Shown: positions 29,708 to 38,348, counted from the stretch's first letter. The stretch: 64,000 bases of DNA from Hydrogenophaga pseudoflava NBRC 102511 (GCF_001592285.1 NZ_BCWQ01000014.1:1-64000); one strand, 5' to 3'. The notes: a model not told the origin generated them from the sequence alone. A program made the numbers and translations.

Positions 29708-30922
29708 TCAGGGTCTGAGCACCTTGGCCACCGGGTTGTAGCGCAGCCGGAAGGCGTCGGGCATGTCCGAACCCAGCAGCGGGCGCAGGTAGAGCCGGAA
29801 GGCGTCGGTCACGTCGGTGCCGCTGGGCGCGATGAACTCATCCTCCATGGTGCGGGTCTTGCCCGCCACCGCCTCCAGCGGCAGCAGCTCGTAGTCGGCC
29901 GAATAGAAGCCGGTGCGCTTGATCGCCACCGAGCCGTCCACCTTGCCCCACATCGCGAACTGCACCGCCTTTTCGCCCACCTCGCGCGCCTCGCGCTGGT
30001 CCACGTCGCTCACGCAGCCGATGAAGCTGCGCTGCAGGTAGCCGAAGGTGTCGCCGCGCACGCGCTTGATGCCCAGCTTGGCCTTGATCTCCTCGCACAG
30101 CAGGTCGGCCAGCGCGCCGGTGCCACTGAGCTGCACGTTGCCGTGAGCGTCCTTCTCCACGTCCTTGGCCAGCTGGGTGATGATGGGCTGGCCCGAGGCG
30201 TCGTGGATGCCTTCGCTCACCGCGATCACGCAGCGGCCGTGGCGCTCGTACATGATCTTCACGTCGGCCAGGAACTTCGGGATATCGAACACCCGCTCGG
30301 GCACGTAGATCAGGTGCGGGCCGTCGTCGGGAAACTTCTTGCCCAGGGCCGACGCGGCCGTGAGGAAGCCGGCGTGCCGCCCCATCACCACGCCCACGTA
30401 CACCCCTGGCAGGGCCGCGTTGTCCAGGTTCGCCCCCGCAAACGCCTGCGCCACGAAGCGCGCCGCCGACGGAAAACCCGGCGTGTGGTCGTTGCCCACC
30501 AGGTCGTTGTCGATGGTCTTGGGGATGTGGATGCTGCGCAGCGGGTAGCCGGCCTTGCGCGCCTCCTCGCTGACGATGCGCACCGTGTCCGACGAGTCGT
30601 TGCCGCCGATGTAGAAGAAGTGCTCGATCTCGTGCGCCTTGAGCACCTTGAAGATCTCCTGGCAGTAGGCCAGGTCGGGCTTGTCTCGCGTGGAGCCGAG
30701 CGCCGAGGCCGGCGTGCGCGCCACGGCTTCGAGGTTGTGGCTGGTCTCCTGCGTGAGGTCGACGAAGTTCTCGTCGACGATGCCGCGCACGCCGTGGCGC
30801 GCGCCGTAGATGCGTTGCACGTTCTGGAAGCGCCGCGCCTCCAGCGCCACGCCCACGAGGGACTGGTTGATCACGGCAGTGGGGCCGCCGCCCTGGGCGA
30901 CGAGGATTTTTCCGGACGACAT
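29708..30922 (-). CDS. 6-phosphofructokinase, probably pyrophosphate-dependent
   Basis: A 404-residue PfkA-superfamily enzyme. It starts 'KILVAQGGGPTAVINQSL' and contains 'FYIGGNDSSDTVR' and 'IPKTIDNDLVGNDHTPGF'. ATP-dependent enzymes have GGDGS at the first site; GGNDS is seen in pyrophosphate-using forms, so diphosphate is the likely phosphoryl donor. The start at 30922 fits the family, although the frame is open 23 codons further. It is divergent from the deacetylase-like gene, with a 77-nt shared promoter region. The PPi preference is an inference from motif reading. Confidence 0.85.
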   Translation of the reverse strand: MSSGKILVAQGGGPTAVINQSLVGVALEARRFQNVQRIYGARHGVRGIVDENFVDLTQETSHNLEAVARTPASALGSTRDKPDLAYCQEIFKVLKAHEIEHFFYIGGNDSSDTVRIVSEEARKAGYPLRSIHIPKTIDNDLVGNDHTPGFPSAARFVAQAFAGANLDNAALPGVYVGVVMGRHAGFLTAASALGKKFPDDGPHLIYVPERVFDIPKFLADVKIMYERHGRCVIAVSEGIHDASGQPIITQLAKDVEKDAHGNVQLSGTGALADLLCEEIKAKLGIKRVRGDTFGYLQRSFIGCVSDVDQREAREVGEKAVQFAMWGKVDGSVAIKRTGFYSADYELLPLEAVAGKTRTMEDEFIAPSGTDVTDAFRLYLRPLLGSDMPDAFRLRYNPVAKVLRP

Positions 30923-30999
30923 GGTGAACCTCTGGGTGACGGCAAAAGTGTGCTCGCGCAATATAGCCTTCGGCGCCGCAGAGTGGGACACTGTCGCGC

Positions 31000-32061
31000 A
31001 TGAAGACCTTCCACAACCCCCACCACGCCCTGCACCAGGGGCGCGAAGAGATGTTCCGTGGCCGCATGGTGCCCTGTCACGAGGTGCCCGCGCGGCTGGA
31101 CTACGTGCTGGCCGAGCTGCAGCGTCGTTCGCAGGGTGGGCTGTTCCTGCCGGAGGTGGGCGACACCGATCTGGACGCCGCCATCGCCCGCGTGCACGAC
31201 GCGCGCTACACGCAGTTCCTGGCCGGCGCCTGGGACGAGTGGGTGGCGATGGACCCGGCGAACGCGCAGCGCGACGCCCTGCCCTCGGTCTGGCCGCTGG
31301 GCAACAAGCACGCCTTCCGCACCGATGTGCTGCCGCAGAACTTTGCTGCGCGGCTGGGCCTGTTCTCGTTCGATTCGGGCTCGCCGCTGATGGCCGGCAC
31401 CTGGACCGCCGCGCGGGCCGGTGCTGCCTGTGCCGTGGCCGCCGCGCGCGAGGTGCACGGCGGCGCCCGCGCGGCGTTTGCGCTGACCCGCCCGCCGGGC
31501 CACCACGCCGGGCCGGACTTCTTCGGCGGCTACTGCTTCCTGAACAACGGTGCCATCGCCGCGCAGGCCTTGCGCGACCTGGGCCACGCCAAGGTGGCCG
31601 TGCTGGACATCGACTACCACCATGGCAACGGCACGCAGACCATCTTCTACGAGCGCGCCGACGTGATGACGGTCTCCATCCATGGTGACCCGGCGACCGA
31701 ATACCCCTTCTTCCTGGGCCATGCCAACGAACGCGGCGCGGGTGCGGGCGAAGGCTTCAACCTCAACATCCCGCTGCCGCGCGGCACCGGCTTCGCCGCC
31801 TGGTGCGCCGCGCTGGACACCGCCATCGAAGCGGTAGAAGACTTCGGCGCCGACGCCTTGGTGGTGCCCATGGGCATGGACACCTTCAAGGGCGACCCGA
31901 TCTCCGGCTTCACGCTGGAGAGCAGCGACTACGACACCGTCGGCCGCCTGCTGGCCGCCGCCAGCCTGCCCACCGTGTTCACCTTCGAAGGCGGCTACGC
32001 GGTGGACGAGGTCGGCGTCAACGCGGTCAACCTGCTCGAAGCCTACTGCCGCTCGATCTGA
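31000..32061 (+). CDS. Histone-deacetylase-superfamily protein (acetylpolyamine deacetylase-like)
   Basis: A 353-residue zinc hydrolase. The catalytic 'TRPPGHHAGPDFFGGYCFLNN' pair of His and the zinc-binding 'VLDIDYHHGNGTQ' (Asp203, His207/208 region) are present, along with the late 'FTFEGGYAVDEVG' tail. The N-terminal extension 'FHNPHHALHQGREEMF' matches bacterial acetylpolyamine amidohydrolases. The likely reaction is removal of acetyl groups from polyamines or related amides. It diverges from the phosphofructokinase gene. Confidence 0.9.
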   Translation: MKTFHNPHHALHQGREEMFRGRMVPCHEVPARLDYVLAELQRRSQGGLFLPEVGDTDLDAAIARVHDARYTQFLAGAWDEWVAMDPANAQRDALPSVWPLGNKHAFRTDVLPQNFAARLGLFSFDSGSPLMAGTWTAARAGAACAVAAAREVHGGARAAFALTRPPGHHAGPDFFGGYCFLNNGAIAAQALRDLGHAKVAVLDIDYHHGNGTQTIFYERADVMTVSIHGDPATEYPFFLGHANERGAGAGEGFNLNIPLPRGTGFAAWCAALDTAIEAVEDFGADALVVPMGMDTFKGDPISGFTLESSDYDTVGRLLAAASLPTVFTFEGGYAVDEVGVNAVNLLEAYCRSI

Positions 32062-32068
32062 CGCCGGC

Positions 32069-32620
32069 TCACGCCGGCTTCCAGAAGATGTAGTCGGCCG
32101 TGTAAGTGACCACGCGCTTGCTGCCCATGGTCGACGCATCGCAGGGTGCGGCCGGCGCCACGCCGCCCTTGGTCGCCACGCGCTGGATGTGGCTCACGCC
32201 CTGGGCCATGCCGCTGCCCATGGCCGGGTTGGCCCTGACCAGCTGCAGCGGGATGTTGCCGCTGCCGTTGGGCGCCACCGCCAGCTGCGCACCGCTCACC
32301 TTGGAGCCGTCGTTGAAGTCCCAGGTGGCGGGCGGGCCGTAGTACTTGCCCAGGCGCTCGCCCTTGCGGCCCTTGAGGCCGGCGTCGGGGCTCATGAACA
32401 CCCACTCGTACTGGCCGGCCATGTTCTTCTTGGCCTGGCACTGGTAGGTGATGTCGCCGGCGGCGGCGGTCTCGAAGGCCACGCGGTGGCCGGCGGGCAC
32501 CTGCACCGCGGCCGGCAGATCGGCCTGCGAGAACGGGGCCATGGTGGGGCCGCTGGCGCAGGCGGAGAGAGCGAGGACGGCGGCGCCGCCCAGTGCGGTG
32601 GTGGTGAAGCGGGAGAACAT
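32069..32620 (-). CDS. DUF3455-family lipoprotein
   Basis: A 183-residue exported protein. The signal sequence ends in a lipobox 'LSAC' (Cys21), so it should be lipid-anchored. The body has 'VPAGHRVAFETAAAGDITYQCQA' and 'YYGPPATWDFNDGSKVSG', typical of DUF3455 proteins. No catalytic role is known for the family. It is the last gene of a minus-strand group with a cytochrome c and a ferritin-like protein, with AGGAGCT as ribosome-binding site. Confidence 0.85.
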   Translation of the reverse strand: MFSRFTTTALGGAAVLALSACASGPTMAPFSQADLPAAVQVPAGHRVAFETAAAGDITYQCQAKKNMAGQYEWVFMSPDAGLKGRKGERLGKYYGPPATWDFNDGSKVSGAQLAVAPNGSGNIPLQLVRANPAMGSGMAQGVSHIQRVATKGGVAPAAPCDASTMGSKRVVTYTADYIFWKPA

Positions 32621-32663
32621 GGAACAGCTCCTGTGTGTATCTATATAGGTGGGTGAACGGCAC

Positions 32664-33056
32664 TCAGCGGGCCGGCTGGCCCGTGGCGAGGGATTGCAGG
32701 AAAGCGACGACGTCGCGCCGGTCGGCCGCCTCGGACAGCCGGTAGCCCATGGCCTGGCCGGGCACCAGGGTCTCGGGGTCGGTCAGCCAGGCCTGCAGCT
32801 TCTCGGGCGTCCAGACGTGGGTGGCGGCGGCCAGCGCGGCGGAGTAGGCAAAGTCCGCCTTCTTGCCCGCCACGCGGCCGGCCACGGTGCCCAGCGCGGG
32901 ACCGACGCGGTCGTCGTCCAGGCTGTGGCAGCCGCCGCAGCGCGACTCGAACAGCCCGCGGCCATGCGCCACATCGCCCGACTGGGCCTGGGCCGCCGGC
33001 CAGGCGGCGGCCAGCAGACCCAGCGCGAGCGCGGCGCGGCGCAACGACATGGTCAT
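32664..33056 (-). CDS. Exported class I cytochrome c
   Basis: A 130-residue mono-haem cytochrome. A signal peptide of about 24 residues ('RRAALALGLLAAAWPAAQAQ') precedes the haem site C-G-G-C-H at Cys40, Cys43 and His44. The distal ligand is probably the Met in 'GQAMGYRLS'. It resembles small periplasmic electron carriers of the c2/c550 type. Its ATG overlaps the stop of the ferritin-like gene by one base (TGATG), so the pair is translationally coupled. Confidence 0.9.
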   Translation of the reverse strand: MTMSLRRAALALGLLAAAWPAAQAQSGDVAHGRGLFESRCGGCHSLDDDRVGPALGTVAGRVAGKKADFAYSAALAAATHVWTPEKLQAWLTDPETLVPGQAMGYRLSEAADRRDVVAFLQSLATGQPAR

Positions 33057-33655
33057 CAGGCGCCGAAGCTCAGGGCGCCGCCGGGCAGCGGACGGCCCAG
33101 GGCGTTGGTCAGCACGGTGAAGTGCATGGTCTCGTCGGCCGCCAGGCGCGCGGCCACCTTGGCCAGGTCCTTGCTGCCGAGCGACGGGATCACGCCCAGG
33201 TAGGCGTTGGTGGCGCCCAGCTCCAGCCGCGCCGCCAGGTCCAGCACGTCGGCCTGGTTGCGCAGCGTGTCGGCCTTGAGCGCCTTGGCGTAGTCGTCCA
33301 GCTTCTTCTCGGCCACCGGCGTGCCGCCCAGCTTCTGGATGGTGGCGATCAGCGCGTCGCGGTGCGCCTTGTGGTGCCCCTGGAAGCTCACGGCCACGTC
33401 CAGCACCGGCTTCTGCAGCAGCCCGCTGCCCGCACCCAGCTGGTAGGCGTTGATGGCCTCGTGCTCCAGGCCGAGCGCCACGTTGAGGATGGACACATCC
33501 TTGGACACATCGGCGGACATGCCCTGGGCCAGGGTGTCCTTGCCGGCCAGCAGGGCCACAGCCACGGCCGAGAGCGCACCGCCACGGCGCATGAAGCTGC
33601 GGCGCGATGCGGGTGGGCCGACGAGTTCGGAAGCGGGAAGGATGATGTTCGACAT
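33056..33655 (-). CDS. Tat-exported ferritin-like domain protein
   Basis: A 199-residue protein. The N-terminus has a twin-arginine signal ('SRRSFMRRGG', Arg18-Arg19) and a hydrophobic core ending near 'DTLAQG', which implies folding with cofactor before export. The mature part is helical with 'LGLEHEAINAYQLG', 'QGHHKAHRDALI', 'ARLELGATNAYL' and 'ADETMHF', a set of Glu and His positions suited to a di-iron ferritin-like bundle (Ferritin_2 type). It leads the minus-strand ferritin-cytochrome-DUF3455 group and diverges from the DUF3034 gene. Confidence 0.85.
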   Translation of the reverse strand: MSNIILPASELVGPPASRRSFMRRGGALSAVAVALLAGKDTLAQGMSADVSKDVSILNVALGLEHEAINAYQLGAGSGLLQKPVLDVAVSFQGHHKAHRDALIATIQKLGGTPVAEKKLDDYAKALKADTLRNQADVLDLAARLELGATNAYLGVIPSLGSKDLAKVAARLAADETMHFTVLTNALGRPLPGGALSFGA

Positions 33656-33743
33656 GGTGGGGTCCTTGTGTGGTGGGTGAGGGAAACAGCGCCGGTCGAG
33701 AAATCAGCACCGACGGACCGGATACGCAGGCCGCTCCCGCAGC

Positions 33744-33791
33744 GGATTCAGAAACCCACAAATTTCTTGTGGGTATGCCGCGCCTGAATCC
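33744..33791. promoter_or_regulatory. Nested inverted repeat in the divergent promoter region
   Basis: An inner repeat ACCCACAA (33754-33761) / TTGTGGGT (33767-33774) sits inside an outer repeat GGATTCAG (33744-33751) / CTGAATCC (33784-33791). It is central in the 214-nt gap between the divergent ferritin-like and DUF3034 genes. Read outward, each strand has TTGTGGGT then CTGAATCC, as expected for two-way control. No other gene is seen between 33656 and 33869. Confidence 0.5.
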
Positions 33792-33869
33792 ACTGGCCCG
33801 GTGGCCGCGTACAGGGAAGGTCGGGTCTGTTCAGCGACCGGCACCTTTTCCCCATCACATCCCACCACC

Positions 33870-34823
33870 ATGCCCCACACCTTCCACTCCCCACTGCGCC
33901 GGCACCCTGTCCGCCACCTGCTCGCCCTGGGCGCCACCGCCGCCCTGCTGGCCCACGCGCCCGCCCACGCCGACACCGGCAAGCTGCTGCTGACCGGCGG
34001 CGTCAGCACCATCGACGGCGCGGCCGGCGGCGGCCTCTCGCCCTGGGCCGTGATCGGCAGTCAGGCGACCGAAGGCCAGACCGGCTTTTCGGCACACCTC
34101 AGCCATGCGCGCACGCAGGACTACCGGCTCAACGCCTTCGGCGCCGCGGTCGGCATCAACGACCGGGTGGAACTGTCCGTGGCGCGGCAGGACTTCGACA
34201 CCGGCATCACCGGCACCCTGCTGGGCCTGCCGGGCCTGAAGCTGAAACAGGACATCGTCGGCGCCAAGTTCCGCGTGGCGGGCGACGCCATCCTCGACAG
34301 CGACACGCTGATGCCGCAGATTGCGGTTGGCGTGATGGCCAAGCGCCTGGGCTCCACCGGACTGGACAGCACGCTGTCCGCCCTGGGCGCCAAGCGCTCG
34401 GGCACCGACATCTACGTCAGCGCCACCAAGCTGTTCCTGGCCCAGGGCCTGCTGGTCAACGGAACGCTGCGCGCCACCAAGGCCAACCAGGGCGGCCTGC
34501 TGGGCCACGGCGCCACGCTGGGCGGCGCCGACAACGGCTACGAGCTGATGCCCGAACTCTCGGTGGCCTGGCTGCTGCGCAACAACCTGGCGGTCGGCTT
34601 CGAGTACCGCGCCATGCCCGACAAGCTGAACAAGGCCGGTGCCGCGGCCGGTCTGGGCGACGGCCTGCGCGCCGGCGACTGGAAAGACATCTTCATCGCC
34701 TGGGCGCCCAGCAAGAACGTCTCGCTCACCTTGGCCTATGTGGATCTGGGCACCGTCGTGCCGGCCACCACGAAAAGCAAGAAGCAGACCGGCACCTACC
34801 TCTCGGCCCAGTTCGCGTTCTGA
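33870..34823 (+). CDS. DUF3034-family exported protein, probable outer-membrane beta protein
   Basis: A 317-residue protein with a signal peptide ending near 'APAHAD'. The mature part is rich in alternating short strands with Gly, Asn and aromatic residues, and ends in 'TYLSAQFAF', an outer-membrane type C-terminal Phe. This matches DUF3034 proteins, whose function is not known; a small barrel or porin-like protein is the best guess. It is the first gene of the plus-strand arm of an envelope redox locus and precedes an exported haemoglobin by 31 nt. Confidence 0.82.
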   Translation: MPHTFHSPLRRHPVRHLLALGATAALLAHAPAHADTGKLLLTGGVSTIDGAAGGGLSPWAVIGSQATEGQTGFSAHLSHARTQDYRLNAFGAAVGINDRVELSVARQDFDTGITGTLLGLPGLKLKQDIVGAKFRVAGDAILDSDTLMPQIAVGVMAKRLGSTGLDSTLSALGAKRSGTDIYVSATKLFLAQGLLVNGTLRATKANQGGLLGHGATLGGADNGYELMPELSVAWLLRNNLAVGFEYRAMPDKLNKAGAAAGLGDGLRAGDWKDIFIAWAPSKNVSLTLAYVDLGTVVPATTKSKKQTGTYLSAQFAF

Positions 34824-34854
34824 ACGCCCACCCAAACAAGTCACCACCACCACC

Positions 34855-35337
34855 ATGAAACAGCTCATCACCCTCTCCGCCCTCTCTCTGCTGGCCCTCA
34901 TCGGCGCGCCGGCAGGCGCCCAGTCCATGGACAAGCCGCTGGCGCCCTCGGCCGCATCGGCCTACCCGGTGGCGCCGGCCCCTGGTCTGTACGACGCCCT
35001 GGGCGGCCAGACCGGCCTGCGCACCCTGATGAACGACTTCGTCAACCGCCTCAAGGCCGACGCTCGGCTGGCCGAGGCCTTCAAGGACGCGAACGGTGCC
35101 AACCTCGCCAAGCAGCTGACCGACCAGATCTGCCAGCTCGCCGGCGGCCCCTGCGTCTACAACGGCCCCGACATGAAGGAAGCCCACAGCAACATGGACG
35201 TGACCCGCGCCGACTTCAACGCGCTGGTCGAGGTGCTGCAAATGAGCATGGAAGTCCGCGGGATTCCGTTTGCCCGGCAGAATCAGCTGCTCGCGCTGCT
35301 GGCCCCGATGCACCGCGACGTGATCAACGTCCGATAA
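34855..35337 (+). CDS. Exported group 1 truncated haemoglobin
   Basis: A 160-residue protein: a signal peptide ('LITLSALSLLALIGAPAGAQ') followed by a truncated-globin domain beginning 'GLYDALGGQTGLRTLMNDFV'. The proximal haem ligand is probably His111 in 'KEAHSNMDVTRADF'. Most truncated haemoglobins are cytoplasmic, so export suggests oxygen, NO or peroxide handling in the periplasm. It is flanked by DUF3034 and a cupredoxin-like gene, 13 nt from the latter. Confidence 0.88.
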   Translation: MKQLITLSALSLLALIGAPAGAQSMDKPLAPSAASAYPVAPAPGLYDALGGQTGLRTLMNDFVNRLKADARLAEAFKDANGANLAKQLTDQICQLAGGPCVYNGPDMKEAHSNMDVTRADFNALVEVLQMSMEVRGIPFARQNQLLALLAPMHRDVINVR

Positions 35338-35350
35338 ACCAGGAGACCCC

Positions 35351-36019
35351 ATGCGCCACGCCCCCCTTCTGGCCGCCTGCCTGCTGGCCGGCCTTTCTGC
35401 GGCGCAGGCCGCCACCGTGCAGGTCACCGTGCTCGCCCGCGACGGCAAGCCGCTGCCCGACGCGGTGGTGGTGCTGGAGCCGGCCGCCGGCCAGCCGGTG
35501 CCGGCGGCGCAGCCGATCAACCAGACGGTGACGCAGGAGAAGATGCAGTTCGACCCGGTGCTAAGCCTGGTGCCGGTCGGCTCGAAGATCCGCTTCTCCA
35601 ACCTCGACCGATGGGACCACCACGTCAAGGGCGGCACGCCCAGCCTCCTGTCCGCAGGCACCACCGCCTTCGAGTTCCGGCTGGCGGGACGTGTGCAGGG
35701 GCAGACGCCTCCCAGCAGCGAAGTCACGCTGGAGAAGGCCGGGCCGATCCAGCTTGGCTGCCACCTGCACGGCTCGATGCGCGGCTTCGTCTACGTGGCG
35801 TCCACGCCCTGGGCCGCCAAGACATCCGCCGATGGCACCGCCACCCTGCCCCAGGTGCCCGAGGGCGCGATGCAGCTGCGGGTCTGGCACCCGGACCAGC
35901 TGGTCGACCAGGCCAGCGTCGCGCTGCAGGTGCAGCCGGTCACCACGGTGAACGTGCCCACCCTGGTGCAGCCGCGCAAGCCACGCCGGGTGCAGTCCGA
36001 CGCCGGCAGCACCTACTGA
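35351..36019 (+). CDS. Periplasmic cupredoxin-like protein (methylamine-utilisation type)
   Basis: A 222-residue protein with a signal peptide ending near 'AAQAAT'. Possible type 1 copper ligands are His90/91 in 'WDHHVKG' and Cys137, His140 and Met143 in 'LGCHLHGSM', in the right order for a plastocyanin-like site. The fold assignment rests on these motifs. An additional C-terminal beta segment is Pro/Arg-rich. It probably carries electrons or copper and lies 14 nt before the ECF sigma gene. Confidence 0.78.
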   Translation: MRHAPLLAACLLAGLSAAQAATVQVTVLARDGKPLPDAVVVLEPAAGQPVPAAQPINQTVTQEKMQFDPVLSLVPVGSKIRFSNLDRWDHHVKGGTPSLLSAGTTAFEFRLAGRVQGQTPPSSEVTLEKAGPIQLGCHLHGSMRGFVYVASTPWAAKTSADGTATLPQVPEGAMQLRVWHPDQLVDQASVALQVQPVTTVNVPTLVQPRKPRRVQSDAGSTY

Positions 36020-36033
36020 GGCCCGCCCACCGC

Positions 36034-36603
36034 ATGGACACCGACCCCACCCTGATGGCGCTGCTCGACCGCGTGGCGCAGCGCGACGAGACCGCGCTCA
36101 AGTCGCTCTACGACCTCACCAGCGGCAAGCTCTACGGCCTGGCGCTGCGGGTGCTGGAACGCCACGAGTGGGCCGAGGACGCGCTGCAGGAAACCTTCCT
36201 GCACATCTGGCGCAGCGCGCCCGACTACCGCGCCTCGCTGAGCCCGCCCATGGCCTGGATGGGCCTGATCGTGCGCAGCCGCGCGCTGGACCTGCTGCGC
36301 CGGCGCAAGGCCGAGCGCGAGCACCTGAGCGACGACATCGACGACGACGGCATGGCCGACCGGCTCGAAGGCGACACCCCCGACCCGATGCACACCAGCC
36401 TGGCCAGCCAGCAGGCCTGGGCCCTGCACCAGTGCCTGACACGGCTGGAGAACAGGCAGCGCGAGGTGGTGAGCCTGGCCTACCTGCGTGACCTGAGCCA
36501 CGGCGAGCTGGCCGAACAGCTCAAGCTGCCGCTGGGCACCGTCAAGACCTGGATCCGGCGCGGGCTGGACCAGCTGCGCATCTGCATGGCGCGTTTTGCC
36601 TGA
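36034..36603 (+). CDS. ECF-type RNA polymerase sigma factor
   Basis: A 189-residue sigma factor. Region 2 ('ALKSLYDLTSGKLYGLALRVL', 'AEDALQETFLHIWRSA') and region 4 ('LTRLENRQREVVSLAYLRDLSHGELAEQLKLPLGTVKTWIRRGL') are complete, with an acidic linker between. It should direct polymerase to a small regulon and be held by the anti-sigma factor encoded 8 nt downstream. The flanking exported redox genes are the natural candidates for its targets. Confidence 0.95.
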   Translation: MDTDPTLMALLDRVAQRDETALKSLYDLTSGKLYGLALRVLERHEWAEDALQETFLHIWRSAPDYRASLSPPMAWMGLIVRSRALDLLRRRKAEREHLSDDIDDDGMADRLEGDTPDPMHTSLASQQAWALHQCLTRLENRQREVVSLAYLRDLSHGELAEQLKLPLGTVKTWIRRGLDQLRICMARFA

Positions 36604-36611
36604 GGAACGCC

Positions 36612-37391
36612 ATGGACATCCACCGACACCCCGACCTGCTGGACCAACTGGCCGCGGCCTACGCCATCGGCACCCTGCGCGGCGGCGCGCGCCGCCGCTT
36701 CGAAACCCTGGCGCGCGAGCGGGCACCGGTGCGTGCGGCGGCCCTGGTCTGGCAGAGCCGCGTCGCCAGCATGACCGAGCTGGCGCCCGCGGTGACGCCC
36801 TCGCCCGTGGTCTGGACGCGCATCCACAACCTGATCGAGGCCGAGCGCGAACAGGCGGCCATGGCGGCGGCCCGCGCGGAACCGGCGCCGCCGCCCCCCA
36901 CCGGCTGGTGGCGCAGCCTGGCGCTGTGGCGCGGTGCGGCCGGTGCCGGCGCGCTGGCCACCGTGCTGGCCGTGGTGACCACCGTGAGCCTGCGCGACCG
37001 GCTCGGGGCACAGATCGACGAACTGCAGGCGAAGCTGGGCAACCAGCCGCAGATCGAGTACGTGGCCGTGCTCAACGACGAACAGGCCAGCGCCTCCATG
37101 CTGGTGACCTTCGACCCGAAGAACCGCAAGCTGACGCTGCAACGCGTGGGCGGCTACCAGGAAGCGGCCGACAAGTCGCTGCAGCTCTGGGCCCTGCCGC
37201 CGGGCAGCAAGCCGCGCTCGCTGGGCGTGCTGAGCCAGGAGAAGCTGCTGCAGCTCGCAGCGGGCGAGGGCGACGTGCGCGAGGTGCCGGCGCTGGCCAT
37301 CAGCCTGGAGCCCAAGGGCGGCGTGCCCAGCGAGACCGGCCCCACCGGACCGGTGCTGTTCAAGGGCGCACTGATCCAGAAGATGCTCTGA
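36612..37391 (+). CDS. Anti-sigma factor, RskA-like, membrane-bound
   Basis: A 259-residue protein. The cytoplasmic N-terminal part has a short helix bundle ('DQLAAAYAIGTLRGGARRRFETLARE') without the zinc HxxxCxxC motif. One transmembrane segment at about residues 115-136 leads to a periplasmic RskA-like domain ('YVAVLNDEQASASMLVTFDPKNRKLTLQ', 'LQLWALPPG'). It should bind the adjacent sigma factor and release it on a periplasmic signal. It ends the plus-strand arm; a repeat follows. Confidence 0.9.
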   Translation: MDIHRHPDLLDQLAAAYAIGTLRGGARRRFETLARERAPVRAAALVWQSRVASMTELAPAVTPSPVVWTRIHNLIEAEREQAAMAAARAEPAPPPPTGWWRSLALWRGAAGAGALATVLAVVTTVSLRDRLGAQIDELQAKLGNQPQIEYVAVLNDEQASASMLVTFDPKNRKLTLQRVGGYQEAADKSLQLWALPPGSKPRSLGVLSQEKLLQLAAGEGDVREVPALAISLEPKGGVPSETGPTGPVLFKGALIQKML

Positions 37392-37399
37392 ACCAGGCC

Positions 37400-37468
37400 C
37401 ACCCCTGCCGCGCTGCGCGCGACCCCCTCAAGGGGGCGATGCGAGTGGCCCGGCAGAGCCGGTTCCAC
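37400..37468 (-). repeat. Interspersed GC-rich repeat, copy 2 (inverted)
   Basis: Read on the minus strand it starts GTGGAACCGGCTCTGCCGGG, has a CCCCCTTGAGGGGG hairpin and a GCGCAGCGCGGCAGGGG-like end, so it is homologous to the element at 28899-28973. It fills most of the gap between the anti-sigma gene and queF. Confidence 0.75.
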
Positions 37469-37505
37469 CGCATCCTCGATGGCGTACCGGCGCGCCGGAA
37501 ACGGC

Positions 37506-38348
37506 CTATTGCCTGGCAGTCCGCGTATTTGCGGGCGGCAGCTGGGGGTGGCTGCTGCGCCAGGGATTGATGTCCAGCCCGCCGCGGCGCGTGTAGCGCG
37601 CGTAGACCATCAGCTTGGCCGGCTTGCAGCGCGCCATGATGTCCATGTAGATGCGCTCGACGCACTGCTCGTGGAATTCGTTGTGGTTGCGGAAGCTCAC
37701 GATGTACTGCAGCAGCCCGGCCTGGTCGATCTGCGGCCCGCTGTAGCGGATCTGCACGCTGCCCCAGTCGGGCTGGCCGGTCACCGGGCAGTTGCTGCGC
37801 AGCAGGTCGCTCACCAGCACCTCGTCCACCGGCTTCTCGTCCAGCGCGGCGCTCAGGAAGGCCGGCGTCGGCTGGTAGGTGTCGCACTCGACATCGAGGC
37901 GGTCGATCGACACGCCTTCCAGCTCCTTCACCGGTTCGCATTCGAACAGCTCGGGCAGCAGCAGCCGCACGCCGGCCGAGGACTTCACCGCCTCACCGCC
38001 CCAGATGGCGCGGCTGATGTCGTCGCGAATGCGGTCGCGCACCGCGTCCGCACTGTCCAGGCGGGTGTTGTTGAAGCTGTTGAGATAGAGCTTGAACGAC
38101 TTGCTCTCGACGATGTGCGTGCTCTCGCAGGGAATGGTGATGTGGGCGATCGCCACCTGCGGCTTGCCCTTCATGTTCAGCCAGCTCAGCTCGAAGGCGG
38201 TCCAGAGGTCGGCACCCAGGAAGGGCACGCTGCCGGTGATGCCGATTTCGACGCGCTTGGCCTCGCGCGGCAGCGGAAACAGCAGGGACGGGTCGTACTG
38301 GTCGACGTAGTCGGTGGTCTTGCCCAGGGGAGATTGGTCTGGCGTCAT
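37506..38348 (-). CDS. queF: NADPH-dependent 7-cyano-7-deazaguanine reductase
   Basis: A 280-residue enzyme reducing preQ0 to preQ1 in queuosine synthesis. The active-site Cys is in '[20 protein letters not shown]' with the nearby Asp. '[16 protein letters not shown]' is the substrate-binding QueF signature. It is the long tandem-domain form, as in E. coli. The start overlaps the upstream dioxygenase stop by 4 nt, so both may be on one mRNA. Other queuosine genes are not in the window. Confidence 0.96.
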   Translation of the reverse strand: MTPDQSPLGKTTDYVDQYDPSLLFPLPREAKRVEIGITGSVPFLGADLWTAFELSWLNMKGKPQVAIAHITIPCESTHIVESKSFKLYLNSFNNTRLDSADAVRDRIRDDISRAIWGGEAVKSSAGVRLLLPELFECEPVKELEGVSIDRLDVECDTYQPTPAFLSAALDEKPVDEVLVSDLLRSNCPVTGQPDWGSVQIRYSGPQIDQAGLLQYIVSFRNHNEFHEQCVERIYMDIMARCKPAKLMVYARYTRRGGLDINPWRSSHPQLPPANTRTARQ

